A DNA stretch of 38,295 nt from an uncultured Bacillota bacterium (GCA_947385365.1 CANDKT010000009.1:1-38295); one strand, 5' to 3'. Shown: positions 30,084-38,262, numbered from the stretch's first letter. Notes: generated from the sequence alone by a model not told the origin. Made by a program: numbers and translations.

Positions 30084-30122
30084 TTATGCCGCAATCTCCG
30101 CTGTATTGTGGATCATTTTCAT
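30084..30122 (-). CDS. Leader peptide MKMIHNTAEIAA
   Basis: A 12-residue frame starting at ATG 30122, with AAAAGGAGA 7 nt upstream and ending TAA at 30084, directly against the hairpin. It lies in the transcript from the promoter at 30218. Size, ribosome binding site and hairpin contact are those of a regulatory leader peptide; the sequence is not a known stalling motif. Confidence 0.62.
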   Translation of the reverse strand: MKMIHNTAEIAA

Positions 30123-30217
30123 GAAGCGATCTCCTTTTGTTGGTCCCGATTCTTTTTTATGTTCCCGCCCTCTAGTGAATTGGGAGTTTGGTTATGGAGC
30201 TATCGGCGGACAGGTCA

Positions 30218-30246
30218 AGTATACCACGATTGCCGGCGTCGTTCAA
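30218..30246 (-). promoter_or_regulatory. Promoter of the leader peptide-RNHCP unit
   Basis: On the minus strand, TTGAAC (30246-30241), 17 nt, then TATACT (30223-30218). It is followed by a leader of about 200 nt. Confidence 0.8.
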
Positions 30247-30327
30247 CCCTTTTATTACTTATTACGCTGGGTTAGGGCGACAGCATTTGAAATCAGCCGA
30301 AAAGGATATCAAGAAGGTGGAGTGGAT

Positions 30328-30540
30328 TCAAGACGGCGGCAAAACGCTTTTCTGGATACGGATTCTGCGGCCAAAGTCAGCATTTCTGTAGAGCGTCAGA
30401 GCAGTTTTGCGCAGAACATTCCGGTTGAGGGGGAACATATCTTTACAGGTCCTGGAAGCGTCCTCGTTGAAGATGACATTCAGACACCAATGCAGCTGTT
30501 CCCCTATGGACCAGTGCTTGCGTAAAACTGGTGTTTTCGA
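30328..30540 (-). pseudogene. ISAs1-type transposase remnant (C-terminal fragment)
   Basis: The minus strand encodes about 70 residues ending at TGA 30328: HWSIGEQLHWCLNVIFNEDA, then SRTCKD and NVLRKTALTLYRN. This matches the C-terminal pattern of ISAs1-family transposases (HW.IEN.LHW.LDV.F.ED..R, then LRK.AL.L). The N-terminal catalytic part is missing; upstream of 30540 the frame is lost and the DUF4180 promoter begins at 30558. It is an old, truncated insertion sequence. The rest of the gap 30123-30627 holds only promoters. Confidence 0.85.
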
Positions 30541-30557
30541 TTCGGGTTCAAAAAGAG

Positions 30558-30586
30558 TTGCGCGGATGCTTGCGCTATGCTATAAT
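30558..30586 (+). promoter_or_regulatory. DUF4180 gene promoter
   Basis: TTGCGC (30558-30563), a 17-nt spacer, then TATAAT (30581-30586), 41 nt before the ATG. Confidence 0.82.
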
Positions 30587-30627
30587 CAAACTGGCAGATC
30601 GTTTACTGATATGAAAGGAGGCGCAAG

Positions 30628-30993
30628 ATGGAGATCCGGAAAGTAGAGAAACATAACGTGTCCTGCGCCGTGATCCAGAGCAGCGAACTGGTGATTTCCG
30701 ACGGGCAGTCCGCGTTGGACTTGCTCATGACGGCCAACTACGAGGCCGGAACCAAGAACATCGTGATCGATAAAAAATGGATCGTGGAGGACTTTTTTGT
30801 CCTGAGTTCCGGGCTGGCCGGGGAGATTTTGCAAAAATTCGTCAATTACGGCGGGCGCATCGCCATATTCGGCGACTACTCCCACTACACAAGCAAGCCT
30901 TTGCACGACTTCATTTATGAGAGCAATCAAGGGAAATTCGTGTTCTTCACCGCGACCGAAGCGGAAGCGATTGAGCGGCTGACCGGCGGTTAG
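30628..30993 (+). CDS. DUF4180-family protein
   Basis: A 121-residue cytoplasmic protein of the DUF4180 family, recognised by the sequence VEDFFVLSSGLAGEILQKFVNYGGRIAIFGDYSHYTSKPLHDFIYESNQG in its middle and end (about 50-105). It resembles an anti-sigma-antagonist-like alpha/beta fold, but its function is unknown. AAAGGAGG precedes ATG 30628. It is a single gene between its own promoter and a strong terminator. Confidence 0.88.
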   Translation: MEIRKVEKHNVSCAVIQSSELVISDGQSALDLLMTANYEAGTKNIVIDKKWIVEDFFVLSSGLAGEILQKFVNYGGRIAIFGDYSHYTSKPLHDFIYESNQGKFVFFTATEAEAIERLTGG

Positions 30994-31040
30994 CACGGCG
31001 CGAGCGAAGCGCGAACGCGAAACAGAGAAGATTTGCCAAA

Positions 31041-31085
31041 GGAAAATTGGCTGCCCCAAAGGACAGCCAATTTTCCTCTTTTTTT
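31041..31085 (+). terminator. Terminator after the DUF4180 gene
   Basis: GGAAAATTGGCTG pairs with CAGCCAATTTTCC, followed by TC and a T-run. Confidence 0.92.
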
Positions 31086-31152
31086 GCCGTTTTGCAACGC
31101 CCCCCTTTTTTCCATTTTGCAACGGACCCTTTTTGCCGTTTTGCAACGGGCC
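31085..31152. repeat. Imperfect tandem repeats before the spoIIE 3' end
   Basis: Three units of about 20-27 bp share CC(G/A)TTTTGCAACG followed by a C-rich and then T-rich run. Each core is a small inverted repeat (CGTT, TTGC, AACG). They lie downstream of both convergent genes. Confidence 0.7.
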
Positions 31153-31166
31153 CACAAAAAACTCTT

Positions 31167-33488
31167 TCAGCGCGTTTCGATACGGATGACCAGAGCGGTG
31201 CGGTCATCGGTTGCCTGGACGGGGCTTTCGGTAATGAGTTCACGGGCCAAATCTTTGGGGCTCGCGCCGCGGAAGGCGGTCAATTTATCCCGCAGCCACT
31301 GATCGTCCCGGGAAGCGCACACGCCGTCGCTGACCATCAGCACGCAGTCGCCGGGGGACAGGCGCAGGGAGAACTGATCCATAGGGTTTCGTTCTCCCTC
31401 GCCCAGCCCGGCGGGGAGGGAACTGCCGGTCAAACGCTGCACGCCGCCGTTTTTGCGGACGTAAGTAGGGGCCGCGCCCAATTTGAACAGTTCCCCTTCG
31501 CCGGTGAACAGGTCCACCTGGAGCAGGTCGACGGTGGTGAACCCACCGGTTTCCTCCCCGCGCAGGGCCAGCGCGGAGGACAGGGTCGCTAAGGCTTGCC
31601 GGGGGGCGACGCCGGCTTGCAGGAACTGTTCCAGCAGACGCACGGCTAAGGAACTTTCCCGATTCGCGTCCGGACCGCTGCCCATGCCGTCGCAGAGCAG
31701 GACGTACAGCTTACCGTCGGCGCGTTTGAAGTAGGTGCCTGCGTCGCCGCTGACCGTCTCGCCGTTTTTCTTCTGGGCGGCGATCCCGGCCACGGCCATC
31801 AGGGGTTCTTCCTGGAGCAGCGCTAAGGAGTTCTCACTCTGTCGCTCCAGGCGCAGAGGGACCCCCAGCAGACGGGACAGCTCCGCCAGACGGCCCGGAC
31901 GGGTCAGGGCGGCGCAGCCGGGGCCTTCGGCCTCCACGCGCAGCAGGCCCCGGCCATCCCGGAACACCGCCGTGCGGACGTCGATGCCAAGCTCTTTCAG
32001 CCGCTGCCGCAGGCGGCATTCTCCGTCCGGCTCCGGGACCAGCTCCCGGCTCAGTTCCGACGCGGCCTCCCCCAGCAGATCGGACAGCTGCATATACTGA
32101 CGGCACACCGCCCGCCGGTTTTCCCGCACCCGCGCGTTGTACTGGCGGCGGTAGAACAAAGCGGTCAGCTCTTCGTTCACGGCGGCGAGGTACGCGGGGA
32201 AGTGCAGGCAGCGGTCCGCGAAGTGTTGCGGGAAGTCGCCCGCTTCCGCGTGTCCGCGTTCCACCATCGCGGGGGTGGCGTCGTTCATGGCGTTGAAGGT
32301 GGAGGTGTAGTCCTGTTTCCAGCAGCGGTCCCGGATGGAACAGACCCGGCACACGCGGCTCGCGGCGCGGTCGAAGACGGCGGCCACGTCGTTGTCGTTC
32401 CGAGGCGGCCGGAACGCGGCGCGTAGGGCGTCGCTCAGCGTGCGGAAGGCGCGGGCGGTGGATTCCAGCTGTTCCTGGACCAGTTTCTGAGCGTGGAGGT
32501 CCGCAGGTCCGGAGACGTCCGGGGCCAGCCAGACGCCCAGACGGCGCATGGGGCGTTCCGGCAGGAGCAGGAAGATTAGGGTGGCGAGGAAGACTTCATA
32601 GAGGATCGCGGCGGAGTCCAAGCGGTCCCAGGCCCATAGGATCGCCAAGGCGTTGGCCAGCGCGTAGACCAGCGCGGCGTCGGAGCGTTTCCGGCCCCGG
32701 CGCAGGCCGGCGCCTATCCCGGCCAGCCCGCAGGCCATCGCGTACAGCGGGAAACCGCTCCCGGCCCAATCCAGCGCGGCACCGACGCCCAGGCCGACGA
32801 CGGCTCCGGCCGTCAAGCCGCCTTGCCAGGCGGCGCACAGCACGGTGAGGAGACCCAGACAGCGGCCCAAAGAGATGCCGTAACATTCCAGCGGGACCAG
32901 CGCCATAAGCAGGGAGGCCAGCAGGACCAGCAGCCCAACCCTACGGGCTGGGGAGAGGAGCCGGTTTTCTCTGCGGGCGCGCATGGGCAGCAGGACCAGA
33001 CGGTAACACCACGCGCCGCCTCCGGCCAGGCAGGATTCCAGCAGCAAACGGGCCGCGCCTTCGGCGGTGACGCCCTGTTGGGTGAGGATGAGCCATCCGG
33101 TGCCGCCGGTGAGCAGTCCGGCGAGCGTTGGCATGACCCAGGGGCGGCGGAAGAATTTGGTGTCGTAGAAGGCGAAGGCGGCGGCGAAGGTCAGCACGGC
33201 GGCGGAGGTATGGCGGAGACCTTGAGCGAAGCCCAGCATACACAGGTAGCCGAAACACGCGCCGGTCAAGGCGGCGGCGCCGCACAGACCGGGTCCGGCA
33301 GCGGCGGTCATGGCGATCCCAAAGGGGGCGCAGTCCTCCAGCAGCGCCGCGCCGGACAGCACCGCGGCCAGTAAAAAGTGGATCGCCATATCCGCGGCCA
33401 GGGGCGCGGTGGGCAGAGGTAACCGTATCCGCCCTGATTTTTCCGGTTCACGTTCCAGTTTGCCTAACGGTTCCGGTATATTACCCAT
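31167..33488 (-). CDS. spoIIE: Stage II sporulation protein E, PP2C phosphatase
   Basis: A 773-residue membrane phosphatase that dephosphorylates SpoIIAA and so activates sigma-F in the forespore. The N-terminal third is a stack of hydrophobic helices (about 30-310). The middle contains a Cys-rich stretch RVCRVCSIRDRCW. The C-terminal PP2C domain (about 560-770) has LYVLLCDGMGSGPDANRESS and SPGDCVLMVSDGVCASRDD with the metal-binding Asp residues. ATG 33488 has AAAGGAGA 9 nt upstream; the longer open frame upstream has no site. It is strong evidence for an endospore former. Confidence 0.96.
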   Translation of the reverse strand: MGNIPEPLGKLEREPEKSGRIRLPLPTAPLAADMAIHFLLAAVLSGAALLEDCAPFGIAMTAAAGPGLCGAAALTGACFGYLCMLGFAQGLRHTSAAVLTFAAAFAFYDTKFFRRPWVMPTLAGLLTGGTGWLILTQQGVTAEGAARLLLESCLAGGGAWCYRLVLLPMRARRENRLLSPARRVGLLVLLASLLMALVPLECYGISLGRCLGLLTVLCAAWQGGLTAGAVVGLGVGAALDWAGSGFPLYAMACGLAGIGAGLRRGRKRSDAALVYALANALAILWAWDRLDSAAILYEVFLATLIFLLLPERPMRRLGVWLAPDVSGPADLHAQKLVQEQLESTARAFRTLSDALRAAFRPPRNDNDVAAVFDRAASRVCRVCSIRDRCWKQDYTSTFNAMNDATPAMVERGHAEAGDFPQHFADRCLHFPAYLAAVNEELTALFYRRQYNARVRENRRAVCRQYMQLSDLLGEAASELSRELVPEPDGECRLRQRLKELGIDVRTAVFRDGRGLLRVEAEGPGCAALTRPGRLAELSRLLGVPLRLERQSENSLALLQEEPLMAVAGIAAQKKNGETVSGDAGTYFKRADGKLYVLLCDGMGSGPDANRESSLAVRLLEQFLQAGVAPRQALATLSSALALRGEETGGFTTVDLLQVDLFTGEGELFKLGAAPTYVRKNGGVQRLTGSSLPAGLGEGERNPMDQFSLRLSPGDCVLMVSDGVCASRDDQWLRDKLTAFRGASPKDLARELITESPVQATDDRTALVIRIETR

Positions 33489-33572
33489 CGTGTCCGTCTC
33501 CTTTGTGCAGTCCGCGGCCGCCCGGCGGGACGCGGAGTCCCGCGGGGGCAAATCGAGGGAAGGGATAGGTCT

Positions 33573-33606
33573 ATTATAGCTTGTCCGGCGGGAATACCTC
33601 GTCGAA
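33573..33606 (-). promoter_or_regulatory. Probable Spo0A-controlled spoIIE promoter
   Basis: On the minus strand, -10 TATAAT (33578-33573) lacks a good -35. CGTCGAA at 33600-33606 of the plus strand matches 6 of 7 positions of the Spo0A box TGTCGAA and overlaps the -35 position, as expected for a Spo0A-activated promoter. Confidence 0.5.
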
Positions 33607-33808
33607 ACCGGTTGGCGAAGTCTGACACGTTTTGGCGTTGGAAACGGGTCAAAATCAAGAAAACGACCGTCTTTTCTCCAAAACGGCCAAATCAGAAGTT
33701 TTACGCTCCGGTCCTGAGCCGCTTTTTGGGACGGGACGCTGTCGTTGCCGTCCGGCGGCGGCTGAGGGGCTGCGTTTGCGGATCCCGACCCTGCGGTCGA
33801 AACTTCGG

Positions 33809-33837
33809 TTGACATTGTCGAAAAGGGACGGTATGAT
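33809..33837 (+). promoter_or_regulatory. Promoter of the YerB-like lipoprotein gene
   Basis: TTGACA (33809-33814), a 17-nt spacer, then TATGAT (33832-33837). A perfect Spo0A-type box TGTCGAA (33816-33822) lies inside the spacer, where binding would repress. The remainder of the gap 33489-33880 shows no gene. Confidence 0.82.
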
Positions 33838-33880
33838 AAAGGCGGACCCGATGGGGAAGCAAAAAAGGAGGGCGCGGGGA

Positions 33881-35032
33881 ATGAAGAAAAAGAAACTGGA
33901 GGCGGTCCTGACCGGGCTGATGCTGACGGCGGTTTTGCTGAGCGCGTGCGGGGGCGGCGGCGGGAGCAGCGAGTCGTCTTCGTCTGGGGACGGCTCGCTG
34001 CCGGATGAATCCAGCGTCCCGGCGTTCCAGCCGCAGCCGGACCTGGACCCAAAACCGGACCCGGAACCGGTACTGCCCTATACGAACCCGCTCACTGGGG
34101 AAGGTTCGGCGGTGGACCTGGGCGCGAAGCGGCCTGTTGCGGTCATGCTCAACAACCTGAAAAAGGCGTTGCCGCAGCTAGGCGTGTCCTGCGCGGACGT
34201 CATCTACGAGATCCCCGCCGAAGGCGGTATCACGCGTATGATGGCTCTCTACCAGGACGTGAGCGGCGCGGGGAATATCGGTTCGGTACGTTCCGCGCGG
34301 GACTACTACGTCTCCTTGGCCTACGGCCACGACGCGATTTTCCTGCACGCGGGCGGCAGCCCGCAGGCTTACGACAAGATCCAGAAGCTGAAAGTCTCCG
34401 CTCTGGACTGCGTCAACGGGCCGTATGAGGGGACTCTGTTCTGGCGGGACGCGGACCGGAAGAAGAACAAGGGGTTTGAACACAGCGTGCTGACCTCCAG
34501 CGAGAAGATCCAGGAGCTTTTGCCGACCTACAGCCGCCTGCGTCTGGAGCATGAGAGCGGCTTCTCGGTTGGCTGGGAGTTCCAGGAGGACCCCGCTCCG
34601 GCGGATTGCCAGGACGCGCGGAAACTGACCGTGCCGTTCTCGAATGTCAAGACGGGCGTGTTCACCTACGACGCGGACAGCAAGCGTTACTTGGTGGAGG
34701 AGTACGGCGCGCCTTACATAGACGGCAACACAGACGAGCAGGTCGCGGTCCGGAACGTGCTGGTGCTGTACACGGACGAGTCCGTGATCGCGGGGGACTC
34801 GGCGGGACGGATGAAAGTCCGCACCACGGGTACCGGGGACGGTCTGCTGCTGTACGACGGCAAGGTGTTTGAAATCGGCTGGTCGCGCGCCAAAGAGACC
34901 GATTGCTTCACCTTCACGCAGGGCGGTCAGACGAAGACGCTGGCTCCCGGGAAGAGCTACATCAACATCCTGGGCAAAAATAAGAAAGATTCCGTGACCT
35001 GGGAAGGGGCTTCAACCGGGGAGGGCGGATGA
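33881..35032 (+). CDS. DUF3048 (YerB-like) lipoprotein
   Basis: A 383-residue lipoprotein. The signal peptide has lipobox LLSAC (Cys near 23), followed by a Gly/Ser/Pro-rich tether (about 24-70). The DUF3048 domains follow: RPVAVMLNNLKKALPQ, ADVIYEIPAEGGITRMMALYQD, NIGSVRSARDYYVSLAYGHDAIFLHAGGS, and the C-terminal KSYINILGKN. YerB-type proteins are wall-associated with an undefined role. AAGGAGG lies 8 nt before ATG 33881. The stop shares a base with the next start (TGATG), so translation with ogt is coupled. Confidence 0.92.
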   Translation: MKKKKLEAVLTGLMLTAVLLSACGGGGGSSESSSSGDGSLPDESSVPAFQPQPDLDPKPDPEPVLPYTNPLTGEGSAVDLGAKRPVAVMLNNLKKALPQLGVSCADVIYEIPAEGGITRMMALYQDVSGAGNIGSVRSARDYYVSLAYGHDAIFLHAGGSPQAYDKIQKLKVSALDCVNGPYEGTLFWRDADRKKNKGFEHSVLTSSEKIQELLPTYSRLRLEHESGFSVGWEFQEDPAPADCQDARKLTVPFSNVKTGVFTYDADSKRYLVEEYGAPYIDGNTDEQVAVRNVLVLYTDESVIAGDSAGRMKVRTTGTGDGLLLYDGKVFEIGWSRAKETDCFTFTQGGQTKTLAPGKSYINILGKNKKDSVTWEGASTGEGG

Positions 35033-35505
35033 TGGAATTTTACCTTTTCGACACGCCGTTCGGAGCTATGGCCTTGGGACAGGAAGCGGACGCACTCGTC
35101 CGGCTGTACCTGCCCGGTACGCCGACGCCTCGGATCGCCTCGCACGCCACGCCTCTGCTGGAGCGGGGACGCGGGGAGCTGTTGGAGTACCTGGCCGGGA
35201 CGCGGCGGTCGTTCGACCTGCCGCTGGACCCGCAAGGTACGCCGTTCCAGAAAAAAGTGTGGGACGCGCTGCGTGAGATCCCTTACGGACAGACCCGCTC
35301 CTACAAAGACATCGCCCAAGCGGTGGGTTGTCCGCAGGGGTACCGCGCGGTGGGCATGGCGAATCACCGCAACCCGATTCCCATCTTCATCCCATGCCAC
35401 CGGGTCGTCGGTCGGGACGGTTCCCTGACGGGCTACCGGAGCGGTCTGGAGCTGAAACGCCGCCTGTTGGAGCTGGAGGCGTCTGGGGAAGACGGGGAAA
35501 AATGA
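35032..35505 (+). CDS. ogt: Methylated-DNA-protein-cysteine methyltransferase
   Basis: A 157-residue suicide repair enzyme that moves the alkyl group from O6-methylguanine to its own Cys. The active site IPCHRVVGRDGSLTGYRSGLELKRRLLELE is complete, with the PCHRV Cys, and the helix-turn-helix YGQTRSYKDIAQAVG precedes it. Size fits the Ogt class without an Ada domain. ATG 35032 has GGAGGG 6 nt upstream; ATG 35029 is 3 nt away and less likely. Confidence 0.95.
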   Translation: MEFYLFDTPFGAMALGQEADALVRLYLPGTPTPRIASHATPLLERGRGELLEYLAGTRRSFDLPLDPQGTPFQKKVWDALREIPYGQTRSYKDIAQAVGCPQGYRAVGMANHRNPIPIFIPCHRVVGRDGSLTGYRSGLELKRRLLELEASGEDGEK

Positions 35506-35589
35506 AATTTTTCCGAAAAATTAAAAATTCCCCTTGTAAGCTCCGGGAAAGCCTGATATCATGGCTATTGAAAGAATGTGTTTCCCGGC

Positions 35590-35715
35590 ACGCCCGTCTC
35601 GTAAAAGCGGTATTTTCCCCCCGAAGGGGGAGAATACAAAGAATCCACGTTCTTTGTTGTCAAATGGAGAAAAACAGCACCTGACACGTGGAAAAGCAAT
35701 TTGTGAGACAGGCGT
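35590..35715. repeat. MITE-like palindromic element, copy 3
   Basis: The arms ACGCCCGTCTCGT (35590-35602) and GTGAGACAGGCGT (35703-35715) are inverted with 10 of 13 matches. The inner palindrome at 35610-35637 (GTATTTTCCCC... with ...GGGGGAGAATAC) lies next to the left arm. It sits directly upstream of the shortened glmU gene. The rest of the gap 35506-35750 holds no gene. Confidence 0.78.
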
Positions 35716-35750
35716 ATTTCCCGGATGGATGAAAGAGGAGGAGCTAAGTT

Positions 35751-36437
35751 GTGATAAAAGATCGTTCGGTCGCGATGGCGGCCAGACGCCAGCAGCTGCT
35801 GGATGCCGGAGTGGAGATGATGGACCCCGCCGCCGTCTACGTGGAGGACACCGTGACGGTAGGCGCGGGTACGGTCCTGCTTCCCGGCACGATTCTGCGG
35901 GGCGGTACTGTGATCGGGGAAAACTGCCGGATCGGTCCCGACGTGATGCTGACCAACTGTCAGGTAGGCGCGGGCAGTACGATTAACGCGTCCCAATGCG
36001 AGGACAGCGAGATCGGCGCGAATTGCCAGATCGGTCCCTACACCCACATACGGCCTCACTGCGTGGTGGGGGACGAGTCGAAGATCGGCGCGTTCGTGCA
36101 GCTGAAGAACTGCACCTTAGGGGTGGGGACCAAGATGGCGCACCTGACCTACGTGGGCGACAGCGACGTAGGCGACCACTGTAATTTCGGCTGCGGGACC
36201 GTCACGTGCAACTACGACGGGTTCCGGAAGTTCCGCACGACGATAGGGAGTCATGTTTTCGTAGGGTGCAACACGAACTTCGTACCGCCGGTGACGGTGG
36301 GAGACGGCGCGTACATCGCCGCGGGCACGACCGTGACCGAGGACATCCCCGCCGACGCAATGGCCATAGGCCGCGCCCGCCAGGAGATCAAAGAGGGTTG
36401 GGCGGAGAAAAACCGGAAAGAAAAGGGGAAGCAGTAG
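35751..36437 (+). CDS. GlmU acetyltransferase domain only (no uridylyltransferase half)
   Basis: A 228-residue left-handed beta-helix protein equal to the C-terminal half of GlmU. It starts in the linker helix (RRQQLLDAGVEMMDPAAVYVEDTV) and carries the glucosamine-1-phosphate acetyltransferase site: GAFVQLKNCTLGVGTKMAHLTYVGD with the catalytic His, then NFGCGTVTCNYDG. The N-terminal nucleotidyltransferase domain of about 230 residues, with its GTA..P motif, is absent. GAGGAGG before GTG 35751 shows that this is a real start. Position before prs and pth is the usual glmU place in Firmicutes. UDP-GlcNAc synthesis would need a separate uridylyltransferase, or the protein has another acyl acceptor. 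Confidence 0.87.
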   Translation: MIKDRSVAMAARRQQLLDAGVEMMDPAAVYVEDTVTVGAGTVLLPGTILRGGTVIGENCRIGPDVMLTNCQVGAGSTINASQCEDSEIGANCQIGPYTHIRPHCVVGDESKIGAFVQLKNCTLGVGTKMAHLTYVGDSDVGDHCNFGCGTVTCNYDGFRKFRTTIGSHVFVGCNTNFVPPVTVGDGAYIAAGTTVTEDIPADAMAIGRARQEIKEGWAEKNRKEKGKQ

Positions 36438-36506
36438 GCAACATTCAGAGATAAACCTGTCCGGCTGGCGGAACCCGGCTGGGCATAATAATGGGAGGAT
36501 AGAGCG

Positions 36507-37490
36507 ATGATCGCACATGGGAAGGATATCAAGGTATTCACCGGTAACTCCAACCCCGAACTGGCCAAAGGAATCTGCCGGGAGTTAGGCATCCCGCTGG
36601 GGAACTCCGTGGTCGGCGCGTTTTCGGACGGGGAGAACTTCGCTTCCATCTACGAGACGGTCCGCGGCTCGGACGTGTTCGTGGTGCAGTCGACCTGCTC
36701 GTTCGAGAAGGACGGCAAGAACGGCACCGTCAACGACGCGCTGATGGAACTGCTCATCATGATCGACGCGCTGCGGCGTGCTTCGGCGGGCCGCGTGACC
36801 GCGGTGATTCCCTACTTCGGCTACGCCCGTCAGGACCGCAAAACCAAACCCCGCGACCCTATCTCCGCCAAACTGGTCGCGAACCTCATCACCTGCGCCG
36901 GAGCGGACCGGGTGCTGACGATGGACCTGCACGCCAATCAGATCCAGGGATTTTTCGACATCCCGGTGGACAATCTCCTTGGCTCCCCCGTTTTCGTCGA
37001 GTACTTCACCCGGAAGTACGCCGACATCCACGACGACAGCATCGTGGTATCCCCTGACGTAGGCAGCGTGGCCCGCGCCCGCGCGTTCGCGCAGAAGCTG
37101 AATATGCCGCTGGCCATCGTGGACAAGCGCCGCCAAAAAGCGAACTCCTCCGAGGTCATGAACATCATCGGCGACGTGAAAGGACGTCACGTCATCCTGC
37201 TGGACGATATGGTGGACACAGGCGGTTCGCTGTGCCACGCCGCGCAGGCGTTGGTGGAACTGGGCGGCGCGCGGGACGTCACCGCCTGCGCCTCCCACGG
37301 CGTACTCTCCGGCCCCGCGATCCAGCGCATCAACGACAGCGCGTTGGACGAGGTGATCTTCCTGGATACCATCCCCGTGCGCACCAGCGTACACAGCAAT
37401 AAGATCCGCTACATCTCCGTGGCCCATATGTTCGCGGAAGCGATCAGCCACATCTACATGGAGACCTCTGTCTCCCCGCTGTTCCTGTAA
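36507..37490 (+). CDS. prs: Ribose-phosphate pyrophosphokinase
   Basis: A 327-residue enzyme that makes PRPP from ribose 5-phosphate and ATP. It has FSDGENFASIYETVRGSDVFVVQS, YFGYARQDRKTKPRDPISAKLVANL, the metal-binding DLHANQIQGFFDIPVDNL and the PRPP loop LLDDMVDTGGS. Length is typical. GGGAGGAT lies before ATG 36507. It lies 69 nt after the glmU-like gene, probably in one transcript; a hairpin follows. Confidence 0.97.
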   Translation: MIAHGKDIKVFTGNSNPELAKGICRELGIPLGNSVVGAFSDGENFASIYETVRGSDVFVVQSTCSFEKDGKNGTVNDALMELLIMIDALRRASAGRVTAVIPYFGYARQDRKTKPRDPISAKLVANLITCAGADRVLTMDLHANQIQGFFDIPVDNLLGSPVFVEYFTRKYADIHDDSIVVSPDVGSVARARAFAQKLNMPLAIVDKRRQKANSSEVMNIIGDVKGRHVILLDDMVDTGGSLCHAAQALVELGGARDVTACASHGVLSGPAIQRINDSALDEVIFLDTIPVRTSVHSNKIRYISVAHMFAEAISHIYMETSVSPLFL

Positions 37491-37518
37491 GCGGAGCGGA
37501 TTTCATTTCAACGCCTCA

Positions 37519-37543
37519 GGGGCGGGTAGAAACTACCCGCCCC
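37519..37543 (+). terminator. Hairpin after prs
   Basis: GGGGCGGGTAG pairs with CTACCCGCCCC around AAA, followed by CGTTTGG. The stem is strong but the T-run is short, so read-through into pth is possible. Confidence 0.65.
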
Positions 37544-37584
37544 CGTTTGGGCTGTCCCGGCGAATGCGGAAGGAGAACGTAAGC

Positions 37585-38175
37585 ATGGCTTTTTTTCAGA
37601 ACCGAGGCGGAGCGGCTTGGCTGATCGTGGGGTTAGGGAACCCCGGCGACCAGTATGAAAATACCCGCCACAACATAGGATTTATGGCACTGGACGAGTT
37701 GGCCGAACGGCGGAACGTCCCCGTCCAACGCCTGCGCTTCAAGGCCCTGACTCAGTTGACCGCCGTCTCCGGGCAGAAGGTCCTGCTGATGAAACCCGTC
37801 ACCTATATGAACCTCTCCGGCGAAGCCGTGCGTCCCGCGGCGGACTTCTACAAAATACCGCCGGAACACGTGCTGGTCCTCTCAGACGACACCGCCCTGC
37901 CTGCCGGAAAGCTCCGCATTCGGAAATCCGGTTCCGCAGGCGGGCATAACGGTTTGAAGAGCATCATCCAGCACTTAGGTACGGATCAGTTCCCGCGCCT
38001 CCGCGTCGGCGTGGGGCAGAAACCTCACCCGGATTTTGATATGGCGGATTGGGTCCTGAGCAAGTTTCAGGGCGAGGATAAGAAGTTGATCGACGCCGCA
38101 GTCGCCCGCGCCGCGGACGCGGTGGAGTGTATCCTTGCGCAAGGCTTCGACACGGCTATGTCGCGTTTCAACTAG
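37585..38175 (+). CDS. pth: Peptidyl-tRNA hydrolase
   Basis: A 196-residue enzyme that releases peptides from dropped-off peptidyl-tRNA. Motifs: LIVGLGNPGDQYENTRHNIGFMALDEL with the catalytic His, KPVTYMNLSGEAV, and RKSGSAGGHNGLKSIIQHLGTDQFPRLRVGVG. In the usual LVLSDDLAL-type motif it reads LSDDTALPAG. ATG 37585 has AAGGAG 9 nt upstream; an earlier ATG at 37564 has no site. The prs-pth order is conserved in Firmicutes. Confidence 0.97.
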   Translation: MAFFQNRGGAAWLIVGLGNPGDQYENTRHNIGFMALDELAERRNVPVQRLRFKALTQLTAVSGQKVLLMKPVTYMNLSGEAVRPAADFYKIPPEHVLVLSDDTALPAGKLRIRKSGSAGGHNGLKSIIQHLGTDQFPRLRVGVGQKPHPDFDMADWVLSKFQGEDKKLIDAAVARAADAVECILAQGFDTAMSRFN

Positions 38176-38262
38176 CCCAAAGATTGCCTACGTTCAGGTC
38201 ACGCAGAATCGGGGGCCAGGGGTTGCTTCTTATTAACTGACCACTTTCCGCCGCATCGGGGT

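Noticed and set aside
29995-30525. Plus-strand frame of 176 codons
   Set aside because: It overlaps the RNHCP leader, promoter and transposase remnant, all on the opposite strand, and has no ribosome binding site or family match.
33632-33880. Extended N terminus of the DUF3048 protein
   Set aside because: The upstream codons cover the promoter; the lipoprotein signal peptide starts at ATG 33881 with AAGGAGG in front.
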